NCBI GenBank assembly: GCA_030619885.1
Contig: JAUXAN010000024.1
Coordinates: 1 to 37,404 of the forward strand
DNA from: a bacterium
GTDB lineage: Bacteria; Hydrothermota; DG-26; JAUXAN01
Direction: 5' to 3'
DNA: 37,404 nucleotides
A program made the position numbers and the translations under genes. The notes under the pieces are model-generated. The model saw nothing but the letters and a program-made list of their open reading frames with translations. It searched no databases and was not told where the DNA came from. Position 1 is the first letter of the stretch, and every line of letters begins with the position of its first letter. Below are positions 25,217 to 34,207 of the stretch, piece by piece.

Positions 25217-26320
25217 ATGAAAAGAAAAATTCGGGTAGCAATTCTTTTCGGAGGAAAATCAGCAGAACATGAAGTTTCCCTTCAGTCAGCGAAAAACATT
25301 ATTGAAGCCATTGATAAGAAAAAATATGAGGTAGTTTTAATTGGCATTGACAAAAAAGGTCGGTGGTATTTGAACGAGTCCTCAAGATTTCTTTTACATG
25401 CAGATAATCCTAAATTGATCAAATTAAATAGGGCAAGAGACAAAGTGGCATTGGTTCCTGGGAAAAAGACGGAGCAACTAATTAGTCTTTCGAGCCACCG
25501 ACCTGCGGGCCCAATTGATGTAGTCTTTCCGATGCTTCATGGACCATTTGGCGAGGACGGTACTGTTCAGGGTTTATTGAAACTTGCGAACGTTCCGTTT
25601 GTCGGCGCTAGCGTTTTAGGCTCTGCTGCAGGTATGGATAAAGATGTTATGAAACGGCTGCTCAGAGACGCTGGAATTCCTACTGCCAAATTTCTTGTCT
25701 TTGACCGGTCTTCGTTGGATAAGATTGATTTCAATGAAATAAAGAGTCAATTAGGTCTGCCATTTTTTATTAAGCCAGCTAATCTTGGTTCATCTGTGGG
25801 AATTAATAAAGTCAAAAACAGAAAACAATTTGAGGACGCCGTAAAGGTCGCCTTTAAATACGACAACAAAATTCTGATTGAAGAATATATTGAAGGACGG
25901 GAAATTGAATGTTCTGTCTTAGGAAACGATAATCCCATTGCATCTGTGCCTGGCGAGGTCCTACCCCAGCATGAGTTTTATTCTTATGAAGCCAAGTATA
26001 TTGATGAAAACGGAGCTATTTTGGAAATTCCTGCCAATCTTCCAGCGCATATTATCCATGAAATTCAGGACCTTGCTACTAAAACCTTCAGAGTACTTTG
26101 CTGTGAAGGTATGGCTCGCATAGACTTTTTCCTAAGAGATAACAAAGAAGTCATTGTAAACGAGCTCAATACCATTCCAGGCTTTACCAAGATTAGTATG
26201 TACCCTAAACTCTGGGAAGCGAGTGGAATCTCATACACGGAATTAATAGATAGATTGATTCAGCTTGCGCTGGAGAGATTTGAGAGGGAAAAGAAATTAA
26301 AAATATCTTTTGATCTTTAA
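25217..26320 (+). CDS. ddl: D-alanine--D-alanine ligase
   Basis: This 367-residue ATP-grasp enzyme joins two D-alanines for peptidoglycan precursors in the cytoplasm. The family motifs are all visible: VAILFGGKSAEHEVSLQSAK at the start, VFPMLHGPFGEDGTVQG, FFIKPANLGSSVGI, EYIEGREIECSVLGN, the metal-binding EVIVNELNTIPGFT and SMYPKLWEASGISY. The length is usual for the type with an extended N-terminal domain. AAGGAG lies 12 bases upstream, rather far. It stands alone, outside any cell-wall cluster. Confidence 0.97.
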   Translation: MKRKIRVAILFGGKSAEHEVSLQSAKNIIEAIDKKKYEVVLIGIDKKGRWYLNESSRFLLHADNPKLIKLNRARDKVALVPGKKTEQLISLSSHRPAGPIDVVFPMLHGPFGEDGTVQGLLKLANVPFVGASVLGSAAGMDKDVMKRLLRDAGIPTAKFLVFDRSSLDKIDFNEIKSQLGLPFFIKPANLGSSVGINKVKNRKQFEDAVKVAFKYDNKILIEEYIEGREIECSVLGNDNPIASVPGEVLPQHEFYSYEAKYIDENGAILEIPANLPAHIIHEIQDLATKTFRVLCCEGMARIDFFLRDNKEVIVNELNTIPGFTKISMYPKLWEASGISYTELIDRLIQLALERFEREKKLKISFDL

Positions 26321-26367
26321 AGTGAATTTGTCAAGATTTGACACCATGTATTCAGTAGGATAGATTG

Positions 26368-26604
26368 ATGAAAACAAATTATATCAGTCATGATGAACTA
26401 TATAAAAAGCGCAAAGCCGAGGGTAAACAAGGTTGGACAACACCAGAGCAGGTTGAAGATTATATCCCTATAGTAGAAATAGAAAAAACACTTCAACCTG
26501 AATATATCCCTAAAAGCGGCAATCTGCTTGAATTGGGCTGTGGTGCTGGGGATTTCACGCTATGGCTTGCAGAGATAAGCGAACCTTCGCCTAACACGTA
26601 TTAA
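26368..26604 (+). pseudogene. Truncated SAM-dependent methyltransferase
   Basis: About 78 codons lead into motif I, NLLELGCGAGDFTLWLAE, and then switch to unrelated residues (ISEPSPNTY) and a stop. The break coincides with CTTCGCCTAACAC, a short sequence also seen at 36833-36845. The remaining two thirds of a methyltransferase are missing. The ATG at 26368 follows a TCAAGATTTGACACCATG repeat. Confidence 0.75.
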
Positions 26605-26643
26605 ATATTCAACTTTCCAGTCTGACCCCCCCCTCGTTTGGTA

Positions 26644-26672
26644 TTGACAGAATGCTATTTTTATGGTATAAT
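26644..26672 (+). promoter_or_regulatory. Consensus sigma-70 promoter
   Basis: TTGACA (26644-26649), a 17-base spacer and TATAAT (26667-26672) make a perfect promoter. Downstream is a 29-codon frame (MGRLLWKTDFVSRREIDASD...) at 26681-26770, ended by a TGACACCATTTA repeat, and then the histidine kinase gene at 26803. It probably now drives the kinase operon. Confidence 0.75.
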
Positions 26673-26802
26673 ATTAATGTATGGGTAGATTGCTATGGAA
26701 AACAGATTTCGTTTCAAGAAGAGAAATCGATGCAAGTGACGACCAAGAAAAATATCGCTGTAAGAACTGACACCATTTACACTGTAATCGTATAAGGGTA
26801 AT

Positions 26803-28812
26803 ATGATACGAATAAAATTTGAAGAACAAAAAGAAAAACACAAAATTATGGTGATATCTATCCTTTTAGCTATCGCTTGCTTTCTCATATACTATTTTCA
26901 TGCGGTACTTAGACGCGACGTTGTTTTTCCCCACTTCTTTTATATTCCAATTATTTTAGCATCTCTTTGGTGGAAAAGAAAAGGTTTAGTCGTAGCTATA
27001 TTCTTATCGGCGTTGCTGATTCTTACCCATATTTTTTTTATGAGGGATGTGGCAACTGTCAATGATTATCTTCGAGCTATTATGTTTATAGTTATTGCCT
27101 TTGTAGTTTCTACATTAAGTGAGATGATTGCGAAGACTGAGATGAAAACCAAACTTGCCTACGCAGAACTTGAACAGATATTCCACACCGCAGCTGACGG
27201 TTTATGTGTGATTGATAAGGACTTCAATTTGATTCGAATTAGTAGTGCATTTTCGACTCTTTCTGGCGTAAAAAAAGATGAAGTGGTAGGCAAAAAGTGC
27301 TTTGAGATGTTTCCCGGTATACTGTGTCATACTCCAAACTGTCCGCTAATTCGGATTTTTGGTGGTGAGGAGCGTGTTGAAAGCGAGGTAGAAAAAGAAC
27401 GCAACGACGGCACCAGAATCCCTTGCATTTTGACGACAACTCCCTTTCGGGCACCTGATGGCGAACTGATTGGTATTGTTCAAAATTTCAAAGACATCAC
27501 CGAACGCAAGCGGGCAGAAGAGAGAATAAACCACCTTAACCGTATACTTAAAGCTATCTGCAACGTCAACCAACTTATCACCAGGATAAAGGACCGCGAC
27601 CGTCTGCTTCAAGCCGCTTGCGACAATTTCATCGAGACTCGCGGTTATTATAATGTCTGGATCGCTCTGTTGAAAGAATCTGGTGAGCTTGTTACAACCG
27701 CCGAAGCCGGTTTGGGCAAGCAGTTCTTGCCCATGGTCGAGATGTTGAAGCGTGGGGAGTTGACCGATTGCGGGCGGAAGGCACTTAGGCAATTAAACGT
27801 TGTGATAACCAAAGACCCCCACTCCATCTGTTCAGACTGCCCCCTCTCATCGAGTTACAGTGGCCGAGGGGCAATGACCGTCCGGTTGGAATATGACAAG
27901 AAGGTCTACGGCCTGTTGTCTGTCTCCATTCCTAGAGAACTCTCTGCAGATGAGGAAGAGAAAACCTTATTTAAAGAGATCGCCGGTGACATCGCTTTTG
28001 CCCTGCACAGTATCGAACTGGAGGAGAAGCGCAAGCGGGTGGAGGAGGCGTTGCGAAAGGCCCACGAAGAGTTAGAAATGCGGGTAAAGGAACGTACCGT
28101 CGAATTGACAGTAGCAAATGAACAACTGCAGCGAGAAATCACCGAGCGCAAACAGATAGAGGAGCAACTCAAGACATCGCTCAAAGAGAAAGAGGTGCTT
28201 CTAAAGGAAATTCACCATCGGGTTAAAAACAACCTCCAGATCAGTTCCAGTTTACTTGATATGAGCAGCCTGCGAATCCATGATCAGCAGGCAATTGATT
28301 TGATTACAGATGCCCGCACCAAAATTCACACTATGGCCCTAATCCATTCACAACTCTATCGAAGCGAAAGATTTGATCAAATTGAAATGGAGAGCCATAT
28401 CCAGGAATTAGTCAGCTACCTGTCGGAAGTTTATGCAGAAAAGAAAAGTATTACCCCTGTTGTTGAAGTCTCCAGCATTTACCTTTCTATAATCCAGGCT
28501 ACCCCCTACACCCTTGTCATAAACGAACTGATTTCCAATGCCTTAAAACATGCCTTCAAGGAGGGGCAAAAAGGGATGCTTGAAATTTCCATGAAGAGGT
28601 CAGCCGAGGACACGATTTTTGTAAGAGTCAAAGATAACGGTATCGGTATCCCGGACGAAGTTAACATCTTTAAAACTGACAGCTTGGGTCTAAAGTTGGT
28701 CAGAAATCTAGTTGAGAAACAACTACAGGGGAAAATACAGGTTAAACGGAATAAGGGTACAGAATTTATCATAGAATTTAAAATCTTAGAAGAGGAGGCA
28801 AAATATGTATAG
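26803..28812 (+). CDS. Sensor histidine kinase (membrane, PAS, GAF, HisKA_2)
   Basis: The 669-residue sensor starts with about four membrane segments (roughly 15-35, 43-57, 60-80 and 92-112). A PAS domain follows (about 120-240, ending in [10 protein letters not shown]), then a GAF domain (about 245-400), a coiled coil (404-465), and a HisKA_2-type phosphoacceptor region [15 protein letters not shown] with His471/His472. The ATPase domain has [12 protein letters not shown] and DNGIGIP. A cysteine group in the PAS domain (CHTPNCP) and CSDC in the GAF domain could bind metal or sense redox state; this is inference. It overlaps the response-regulator gene by eight bases, so the pair forms one operon. 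Confidence 0.92.
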   Translation: MIRIKFEEQKEKHKIMVISILLAIACFLIYYFHAVLRRDVVFPHFFYIPIILASLWWKRKGLVVAIFLSALLILTHIFFMRDVATVNDYLRAIMFIVIAFVVSTLSEMIAKTEMKTKLAYAELEQIFHTAADGLCVIDKDFNLIRISSAFSTLSGVKKDEVVGKKCFEMFPGILCHTPNCPLIRIFGGEERVESEVEKERNDGTRIPCILTTTPFRAPDGELIGIVQNFKDITERKRAEERINHLNRILKAICNVNQLITRIKDRDRLLQAACDNFIETRGYYNVWIALLKESGELVTTAEAGLGKQFLPMVEMLKRGELTDCGRKALRQLNVVITKDPHSICSDCPLSSSYSGRGAMTVRLEYDKKVYGLLSVSIPRELSADEEEKTLFKEIAGDIAFALHSIELEEKRKRVEEALRKAHEELEMRVKERTVELTVANEQLQREITERKQIEEQLKTSLKEKEVLLKEIHHRVKNNLQISSSLLDMSSLRIHDQQAIDLITDARTKIHTMALIHSQLYRSERFDQIEMESHIQELVSYLSEVYAEKKSITPVVEVSSIYLSIIQATPYTLVINELISNALKHAFKEGQKGMLEISMKRSAEDTIFVRVKDNGIGIPDEVNIFKTDSLGLKLVRNLVEKQLQGKIQVKRNKGTEFIIEFKILEEEAKYV

Positions 28813-30054
28813 AATAATGGTGGTAGACAATGAGGCTGTTATAACCACGCAACTGGAAGAACGTCTGGCATCCATGGGATACAAGGTCGTGGAGAGTGTC
28901 TCTTCTGGTGAAGAAGCTGTAGACAAAGCCAGACGCCTCAGACCCGATATAATCCTGATGGATATTGTTATGCCGGGAAGGTTAGACGGTATTGATGCCT
29001 CCGAAATAATTAAGGCAGAACTGGATATTCCAGTTATATTCCTGACCGCCTATGCAGATGATAAATTCGTAGAGAAAGCAAAGATTGTGGAACCTTTCGG
29101 ATATATTGTAAAACCGTTCCAAGAAAAAGAAATAAAAGCGGCCATTGAACTCGCTCTTTATAAAAAAAATATAGAGCGACGGCTTCGTAAGTCAGAAGAG
29201 AGGTATCGTTCAACGATAGATACCGCCATCGAAGCCATCATCACTGTTGACAACCGTGGGAACATCGTTTCCTTGAACCGTGCGGCGGAAACTATGTTTG
29301 GCTATTCGGACGATGAATTAGTAGATAAGCCGTTTACTTTTATAATACCTAAACGACTTGAGAAAGACCTTGAAAATGAAATGAATGGTATATTATCAAC
29401 CGGAAAATCAGATATTATTGGAAAAACGGTTGAGCATTATGGGATTAGAAGAAACGGCAGTGAATTCCCCATGGAGTTTTCCCTGACTACCTGGGAGATA
29501 AGAGAGAGAATCTTCTTCACTATTGTCGTGCGTGATATCACCGAGCGCAAGCAGGCAGAGGAGAAGTTGAGAATATCCGCTACAACAGATGCACTGACAG
29601 GAGTTTTGAATAGAGAGTTCGGACTAGTTTTTTTTGGTAAACAACTTCAGTTGTCCAAACGGAATAATTCAAAATTGAGCATCTGTTATTTAGATGTGGA
29701 TGATCTTAAAGAAATCAATGACCATATGGACATCGAGAAGGAGATGAGGTCTTGAGACTTGTCAGTAAAATCTCAAAAGAAATACTGCGAGAAGCTGATG
29801 TTATCTGCAGGTTGGGCGGAGATGAATTTTTGATGATTTTCCCACAGTGTTCAGTTAATAAGGCTAGTATCGTTTGGAAACGAATTGCTAAGAAAGTGGC
29901 TGCTTTCAACGCTAAAAAGATGAAACCTTATAGTATCACCTTAAGCCGTGGCTTTGCAGAACATAATCCAAGTGATGAAAAATCTGTAGATCAACTGATA
30001 GCCATTGCCGATCAAGATATGTACAAGGATAAGCACTCCAAGTCTGTACGGTAA
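28805..30054 (+). pseudogene. Response regulator with PAS and GGDEF domains, frameshifted
   Basis: The receiver domain (1-125) has VVDNEA, the phosphorylation site Asp53 in IILMDIVMPG, and the TAYADD and VKPF segments. A PAS domain (about 133-250) and the beginning of a GGDEF domain follow. Translation leaves the frame at about 29723 and ends at 29755. The rest of the domain, including CRLGGDEF and its READ inhibition site five residues before, continues in another frame to 30054. Comparison with the close copy at 34664-35185 shows one missing A (AATGACCATATGG against AATGACACATATGG). The first 300 residues could still act as a regulator without cyclase. A sequencing error is possible. The c-di-GMP-making function is known for the family. 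Confidence 0.88.
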
Positions 30055-30142
30055 CAGATTGATTTATCTCGTTGACTGAGGGTGAGCACTCTGCCCTTTG
30101 ACAAAGTTCCAATGGGTGGATACCATGTATCTACACCGGTCA
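29534..30142. repeat. ~610-bp direct duplication, copy A (GGDEF region)
   Basis: From GATATCACCGAGCGCAAGC through the GGDEF domain and about 90 bases of 3' flank it is nearly identical to 34664-35274 in the same orientation. Outside these limits the two genes differ. Confidence 0.9.
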
Positions 30143-30434
30143 CGCTACAGTTGTTTTTCTGGACATTCCCCCAAATTTAGCCATAAATGTCTGCAAGGCT
30201 TTATAAATCAACAAGTTAAGAAAATCAAAATCTGCGGCAAAAATTTCTCTACAGAAAGGATTTTTTAGACTAAAAAATGGGGAAACTCCAGTAAAATCAC
30301 TGACTTGCTTAACTTTGTAGCAAAATTTCATGTATTGGGAGAATATCAAATTATAAAAGCCTGACTCTTATTATGCTTATGACCCTTATAACTTTGCCTA
30401 ATAAAATTAAAATAAATGGTATCAGTCAGGAAAT
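30143..30434. other. Intergenic sequence with old repeat, no credible gene
   Basis: It contains the inverted copy (30302-30326) of the 25-base repeat seen at 16351-16375 within a 69-codon minus-strand frame that I cannot assign. A small CCTGACT/AGTCAGG hairpin lies near 30360-30430. Confidence 0.4.
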
Positions 30435-31208
30435 TTAATCTAAAACTATAAACTTGCAAGAATTAGTTTCCTGAATTCCTTTCTGATTTATAGTTTTTGT
30501 CCTCAGATAATAAACACCTGAAGAGAATTGTCCAATCTCCTTTAACGTAATACTATTTGTTCCTGCTCTGCCATTTACCTCCTTCTTTAATACCTTGACT
30601 CCTGCAATATTGTAGATTTCAATTAAAATGTTGGACGATGTGTTTAGATTGTATGTAAAGTGTAATTCATTACAGGCAAAGGTTGGGACAAATAGTTTTG
30701 AATCTTTTCTTTCAACATCACTTTCCTCATCAAAAATTCCTGTAGAAGTAGAATATGCATGAACATAAAGATGATCAGCATACCAGTCTGGTGGTGCAGC
30801 AGTTATTTTTACTGGATGGAGTTCAATATCCAATCCAATAAGGTCTGCCCAACTTGTTATATCAGCGCTGATATCAAAACATAGGGAAGAATCAGTGAGA
30901 GAACCTGCCTGTGGAACGGTTTCTGTTCCTGGTATCTCATTGATAATGGGAACAACATACCAAAAACCATTGGCTGGGTCAGTCACATATTGTTCAAGGT
31001 AAACCCTGACTGAATCTAAAGCAGCATTTGTGGTATCTACTGGGTCAGTAATACTCAGAATCATAATATCCTGATTGCCAGCTGGGTAGGCGTAAAAATC
31101 GTCAGAGACAAAAATACTATCAGGGTTGGTCCAGGTTCCCGGGCCAATAATTGAATCAACTTCAAGAACCTGACAAAAAAGCATAGCGGCTAAGATAAGA
31201 CTTGTCAT
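30435..31208 (-). CDS. Secreted protein with C-terminal sorting-like (Por-type) domain
   Basis: A 257-residue protein. The N-terminus (TSLILAAMLFCQVLEV) is a short signal peptide. The middle (about 20-160) is a beta-rich domain of unknown function. After a linker, the last 80 residues form a sorting-type domain: LHFTYNLNTSSNILIEIYNI, GVKVLKKEV, FSSGVYYLR and KFIVLD. This ending resembles the T9SS-type A domain, which directs proteins through the outer membrane, but also the FlgD-like Ig domain of other phyla. GGAGGAAAT precedes the ATG. A strong promoter and a structured leader of about 125 bases are upstream. The function of the main domain is unknown. Confidence 0.8.
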   Translation of the reverse strand: MTSLILAAMLFCQVLEVDSIIGPGTWTNPDSIFVSDDFYAYPAGNQDIMILSITDPVDTTNAALDSVRVYLEQYVTDPANGFWYVVPIINEIPGTETVPQAGSLTDSSLCFDISADITSWADLIGLDIELHPVKITAAPPDWYADHLYVHAYSTSTGIFDEESDVERKDSKLFVPTFACNELHFTYNLNTSSNILIEIYNIAGVKVLKKEVNGRAGTNSITLKEIGQFSSGVYYLRTKTINQKGIQETNSCKFIVLD

Positions 31209-31229
31209 ATTTCCTCCTTTTCAATAATA

Positions 31230-31330
31230 ATATTATTTAATTTGGTTATTAACCATATTTTCAAGCCAATTTTCCTGTTGCCGTGCTCAGCACAAGCAGG
31301 GGAAAGGTCTTTTGCATTTTGCGAAACATT
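31230..31330 (-). ncRNA. Possible structured 5' leader
   Basis: The leader of the secreted-protein gene can fold a stem from TTTCCCCTG and CAGGAAA enclosing GTGC-TGA-GCAC. It matches no riboswitch I know. Could simply be a chance hairpin. Confidence 0.2.
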
Positions 31331-31339
31331 ATTATGTTA

Positions 31340-31367
31340 TTTATAACATATGAGTAAAAATTGTCAA
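31340..31367 (-). promoter_or_regulatory. Promoter of the secreted-protein gene, overlapped by a palindrome
   Basis: On the minus strand TTGACA (31367-31362), a 16-base spacer and TATAAA (31345-31340). The -10 box lies within ATGTTATTTATAACAT (31334-31349), a perfect inverted repeat with 7-base arms, which is a likely repressor site. Confidence 0.65.
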
Positions 31368-31406
31368 GAGAAAAAAGGGGTCACAGGTCGCAGACCCGTC
31401 CCTACA

Positions 31407-31476
31407 GATCCGTATGGACAGGCAGAAGGGGATTAAAATCTGTCCATTCCACAGGATCCGTATGGAACGGATCCTG
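31407..31476. repeat. GATCCGTATGGA repeat cluster upstream of tRNA-Arg
   Basis: GATCCGTATGGACAGG at 31407-31422 is followed by a palindrome at 31452-31476 with arms CAGGATCCG and CGGATCCTG around TATGGAA. Two further exact copies of the 16-mer follow the tRNA. Confidence 0.7.
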
Positions 31477-31513
31477 AGATGTTAATCTGTGTAATCTTGT
31501 GGTTGTTTTCTTC

Positions 31514-31542
31514 TTGACAAAGGGATTGAATGATATTAAATT
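31514..31542 (+). promoter_or_regulatory. Promoter of tRNA-Arg
   Basis: TTGACA (31514-31519), a 17-base spacer and TAAATT (31537-31542) end eight bases before the tRNA. Confidence 0.7.
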
Positions 31543-31549
31543 ATTAGTG

Positions 31550-31622
31550 GCGCCCGTAGCTCAGTGGATAGAGCGGTGGATTCCGGATCCACAAGTCGAG
31601 AGTTCGAATCCCTCCGGGCGCG
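31550..31622 (+). tRNA. tRNA-Arg, anticodon CCG
   Basis: A complete cloverleaf: acceptor stem GCGCCCG/CGGGCGC (7 bp), D-arm GCTC-AGTGGATA-GAGC, anticodon stem GTGGA/TCCAC with loop TTCCGGA giving CCG, and T-arm loop TTCGAAT. The T-stem has one A-C mismatch. The discriminator base is G, and CCA is not encoded. A T-run terminator follows at once. Confidence 0.95.
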
Positions 31623-31630
31623 TTTTTTTA
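31623..31630 (+). terminator. T-run after tRNA-Arg
   Basis: Seven to eight T residues directly after the GC-rich acceptor stem can end transcription. Confidence 0.5.
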
Positions 31631-31937
31631 AATTATTTGATCTCAAGATCCGTATGGACAGGATAAATCCACGGGATCCGTATGGACAGGATTTTTATCT
31701 AATAGGACGCAGATTTACGCAGATAACCGCAGATCTTAAAGATATAATTTGTCACTTGTTTTCGTTAATCGGTTATGATGTCCGTTTCGTCTTTCGGTGA
31801 TGGGAGTTCGTCTTTTTTGTTTTTTATACACATAACCGTTAGCCGCTTCACGATACGGGCTTCGTTACCGTTAAACTTTTAACGAATCCGAATCTTTGTA
31901 TATCCACGTCAATACGAGTCCCTATTTTTAAAATGAC
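31631..31937. other. Intergenic repeats after tRNA-Arg, no credible gene
   Basis: GATCCGTATGGACAGG lies at 31647-31662 and 31675-31690. Three CGCAGAT heptamers lie at exact 10-base steps (31708, 31718 and 31728). CGTTAAA-CT-TTTAACG at 31869-31884 is a perfect hairpin. AAGCGGCTAACG (reverse complement near 31830-31845) is shared with 3597-3608. Confidence 0.55.
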
Positions 31938-32333
31938 TTACATATTACTAAAATTTTTAAAACATAAAAACTGTTTCACTCTTTCAAAATTTTCGTATGT
32001 GTAAAAGAGGTGCGTAAAACATCTGCAATCGGAGCAACCAAACCCCTTTATACCCCCAAGACCAAGTCTCGAAATATCATCGGCTAAAATACACTCACCT
32101 TTCCCTTCTCTTATCCAGACTTGTTCTATCTTTGCAACCGAGAGAAGATAATCTATATGCCAGAAGAGTTTCTTATTCTTCCGGTAATGTCGTCTGATCC
32201 TCTGAGATATTTCATTCTGGGCAGAACCCACATAGAGATACGAACCCTTTTTAAATTTAATCCTACCCAATCGACCAATAGAGATTTCTTTATCTGTTAT
32301 AAGTTTGAGGATGAGGAGATAAATACCTCTCAT
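31938..32333 (-). CDS. GIY-YIG nuclease-type protein (DUF123 family)
   Basis: The 131-residue protein has the DUF123 form of the GIY-YIG fold: GIYLLILKL near the start, KKGSYLYVGSA at about 28-38, RIRRHYRKNKKLFWHIDYLL and a final GCSDCRCFTHLF segment. Small members of this group are predicted single-strand nucleases, with no firm role. The gene is the last in a four-gene minus-strand operon. Its ATG overlaps the stop of the 51-residue frame before it. Confidence 0.85.
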   Translation of the reverse strand: MRGIYLLILKLITDKEISIGRLGRIKFKKGSYLYVGSAQNEISQRIRRHYRKNKKLFWHIDYLLSVAKIEQVWIREGKGECILADDISRLGLGGIKGFGCSDCRCFTHLFYTYENFERVKQFLCFKNFSNM

Positions 32334-32485
32334 AGGTAACTATTCAGTCTCATATACAGCCCACGAAAGGTCACGAAACCATTACGTTCATATTCCGCAG
32401 TCCATTCTTTTATACACATTAAAACATGCTCCAACAATTGCATAACTTTTTTCTGCATTTCGTGTTTTTGGTGGTATGTCTTCAT
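32330..32485 (-). CDS. 51-residue hypothetical protein, coupled on both sides
   Basis: The frame begins MKTYHQKHEMQKKVMQLLEH and is mostly an amphipathic basic helix. Its ATG overlaps the TGA of the radical SAM gene and its TGA overlaps the ATG of the GIY-YIG gene, each in four bases (ATGA). AAAGGAGAC stands before the ATG. Part of its DNA (GTGGGCTG...AATAGTTAC) recurs inverted in the end of the radical SAM gene, so it might be repeat-derived. The function is unknown. Confidence 0.5.
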   Translation of the reverse strand: MKTYHQKHEMQKKVMQLLEHVLMCIKEWTAEYERNGFVTFRGLYMRLNSYL

Positions 32486-33444
32486 TTGTCTCCTTTTTGT
32501 GTTTTTTCGTGTGTTTTGTGGGCTGAATAGTTACTTTCATAATATGTATCGTCTCTGTATGACTTGATTTTAATCTTTCCTTTCCTATTTAAAGAATCGA
32601 GATATTTTATGACCCCAGTTCTATGCATTCCTAAAGAATTGGAAATATCCACTGCGGTAACTGGGCGCCTTTCTATAAGTGTGAGTATCCTCTCTTCAAT
32701 GTCTTTTAGATAAGCCATCTGTTTTTCCCTTTCAAATTTGGCAATGATTTCAGTCTTTCCTCCCAATACATCTTTTATCTTCTCCGATCTCTCCACACTG
32801 ATAGGGCGAGCAAAACTCTCAGTCGGAGGTCTGACAACAGTATTCAACTGAACTTTATCTGGTTTCACTTCACCAATTATAGACTTTAATTTTTTAATTT
32901 CGTCAAAACCGTCGTTTATTCCCTCGACAAGCATTACCTCAAGCCATATTAACCCTTTGAACTCTTTGCGAAGGTCTTTCAATCCATTTATTATTATATC
33001 AATATTGAGAGAAGGGTAGGGTCGATTTACCTTCTCAAAGATCTCCTGGTTGGTTGTGTCTAAGGAAGGAACGATGAGGTCAGCGTCCAGTAGACCTTCT
33101 CTCAAATCTTTTTGAAAAAGAAGCGAGCCGTTTGTCAGAACGGCAATTGGTATAGATGTCATTCGTTTGATGGACTTGATGAGTTCACCAATTTTTGAAT
33201 TCAAAGTGGGCTCTCCTGAACCAGAAAAAGTGATATAATCAATCTTATGTTTCATAGAAAGTGTCTTTTCCAACTCTGATAGGATTTCGGTTTGCGGAAT
33301 CCACTCCTTTCTCTCTACGGTCTTACTGGTAGTTCTACCCAACTGACAATATATGCAATCGAAAGAACAGGTTTTAAAGGGAATTACATCTACCCCAAAT
33401 GAAAATCCCAGTCTTCGTGAAGGCACAGGTCCATAAATCAACAT
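32482..33444 (-). CDS. Radical SAM protein (COG0731-like) with C-terminal winged helix
   Basis: A 320-residue protein whose start YGPVPSRRLGFSFGVDVIPF and cluster motif Cys26-xxx-Cys30-xx-Cys33 (CSFDCIYC) identify the COG0731-like radical SAM group. SGSGEPTLN near 75-83 binds SAM. From about 245 a winged-helix-like end follows (ERRPVTAVDISNSLGMHRTG). The reaction of this stand-alone bacterial group is not known to me. The final residues (YSAHKTHEKTQKGDK) look added by a repeat. It overlaps the Nudix gene before it and the short frame after it. Confidence 0.88.
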   Translation of the reverse strand: MLIYGPVPSRRLGFSFGVDVIPFKTCSFDCIYCQLGRTTSKTVERKEWIPQTEILSELEKTLSMKHKIDYITFSGSGEPTLNSKIGELIKSIKRMTSIPIAVLTNGSLLFQKDLREGLLDADLIVPSLDTTNQEIFEKVNRPYPSLNIDIIINGLKDLRKEFKGLIWLEVMLVEGINDGFDEIKKLKSIIGEVKPDKVQLNTVVRPPTESFARPISVERSEKIKDVLGGKTEIIAKFEREKQMAYLKDIEERILTLIERRPVTAVDISNSLGMHRTGVIKYLDSLNRKGKIKIKSYRDDTYYESNYSAHKTHEKTQKGDK

Positions 33445-33941
33445 TTCCTTTTCCCCATTTCCTGTGCATCTTTGATAGACTTTATATGGCTTGAAAAAGG
33501 TATCTTCGGTAGTCTCTTTTTGGAGAAGAATTTCACATCCTTTGCATCATCTCCGGGACAAAGATACTCTCCTTTCGGTTTAATCTTGTATGTAATTAAC
33601 AACGCATTCTTATAGAGTTTGCATCTCTGGGAGTAGACACCGATGAGCCGTTCGATGGTTCCATCGACTCCTGTCTCCTCTTTTAACTCTCTCAATACTG
33701 CATCTTCTGGTGTCTCTTCAATTTCTATAAAACCTGAAGGAAGAGCCCATCTCCCTTTGTAGGGTTCTGCATCCCTTTTGATCAGCAAGAGTTCATCTTT
33801 CCCATTCTCAACAAACGCAGCAACAGCCGGGAGTGGATTTTCGTATCTTATCCATCCACACCCAGAGCAAGTGAACCTTTTCTTGCCGTCCAAGTCTGTT
33901 ATTCTCAGTTCATTACCACACTGGAAACAATATCTTTTCAA
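33438..33941 (-). CDS. Nudix hydrolase with N-terminal zinc ribbon
   Basis: The 167-residue protein has a zinc ribbon (Cys5, Cys8, Cys25 and Cys28) followed by a perfect Nudix box at Gly70-Val92 (GFIEIEETPEDAVLRELKEE then TGV). This layout resembles NADH pyrophosphatase-related and ADP-ribose pyrophosphatase-like enzymes that cleave nucleoside diphosphates linked to another group. The exact substrate cannot be read. It is the first gene of the minus-strand operon and overlaps the radical SAM start by seven bases. Confidence 0.9.
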   Translation of the reverse strand: MKRYCFQCGNELRITDLDGKKRFTCSGCGWIRYENPLPAVAAFVENGKDELLLIKRDAEPYKGRWALPSGFIEIEETPEDAVLRELKEETGVDGTIERLIGVYSQRCKLYKNALLITYKIKPKGEYLCPGDDAKDVKFFSKKRLPKIPFSSHIKSIKDAQEMGKRKC

Positions 33942-34087
33942 TTTCTCTTAATCCTTTCAAAGACACCTTATCGGAGCATATAAATTCAACCTACTTTTTC
34001 ATTATATCAAAAATATTCTTTGATGTCAAGGAGTTAGAACTGGAAATGAAAGTATAAACACGAATGTGATTTGTGGTTTCTTTTTAC

Positions 34088-34115
34088 TTGACAAGAAGTT
34101 TGTGTTTACTATATT
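34088..34115 (+). promoter_or_regulatory. Promoter of the PAS-GGDEF gene
   Basis: TTGACA (34088-34093), a 16-base spacer and TATATT (34110-34115), about 90 bases before the ATG. Confidence 0.6.
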
Positions 34116-34207
34116 TTCATCTAAATAAGATGAATTTCAGAATTTGAATTGAAGGCAAAAAAATAAAAAATAGGTGAGATCTCTACCCATTTCAAAGTAA
34201 GCATAAC

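Noticed and set aside
30140-30349. 69-codon minus-strand frame as a transposase start
   Set aside because: No motif can be assigned; it shares 25 bases with 16351-16375 but that copy is not in a credible gene.
31564-31800. 78-codon frame across the tRNA
   Set aside because: It overlaps tRNA-Arg and the repeats behind it, so it is non-coding.
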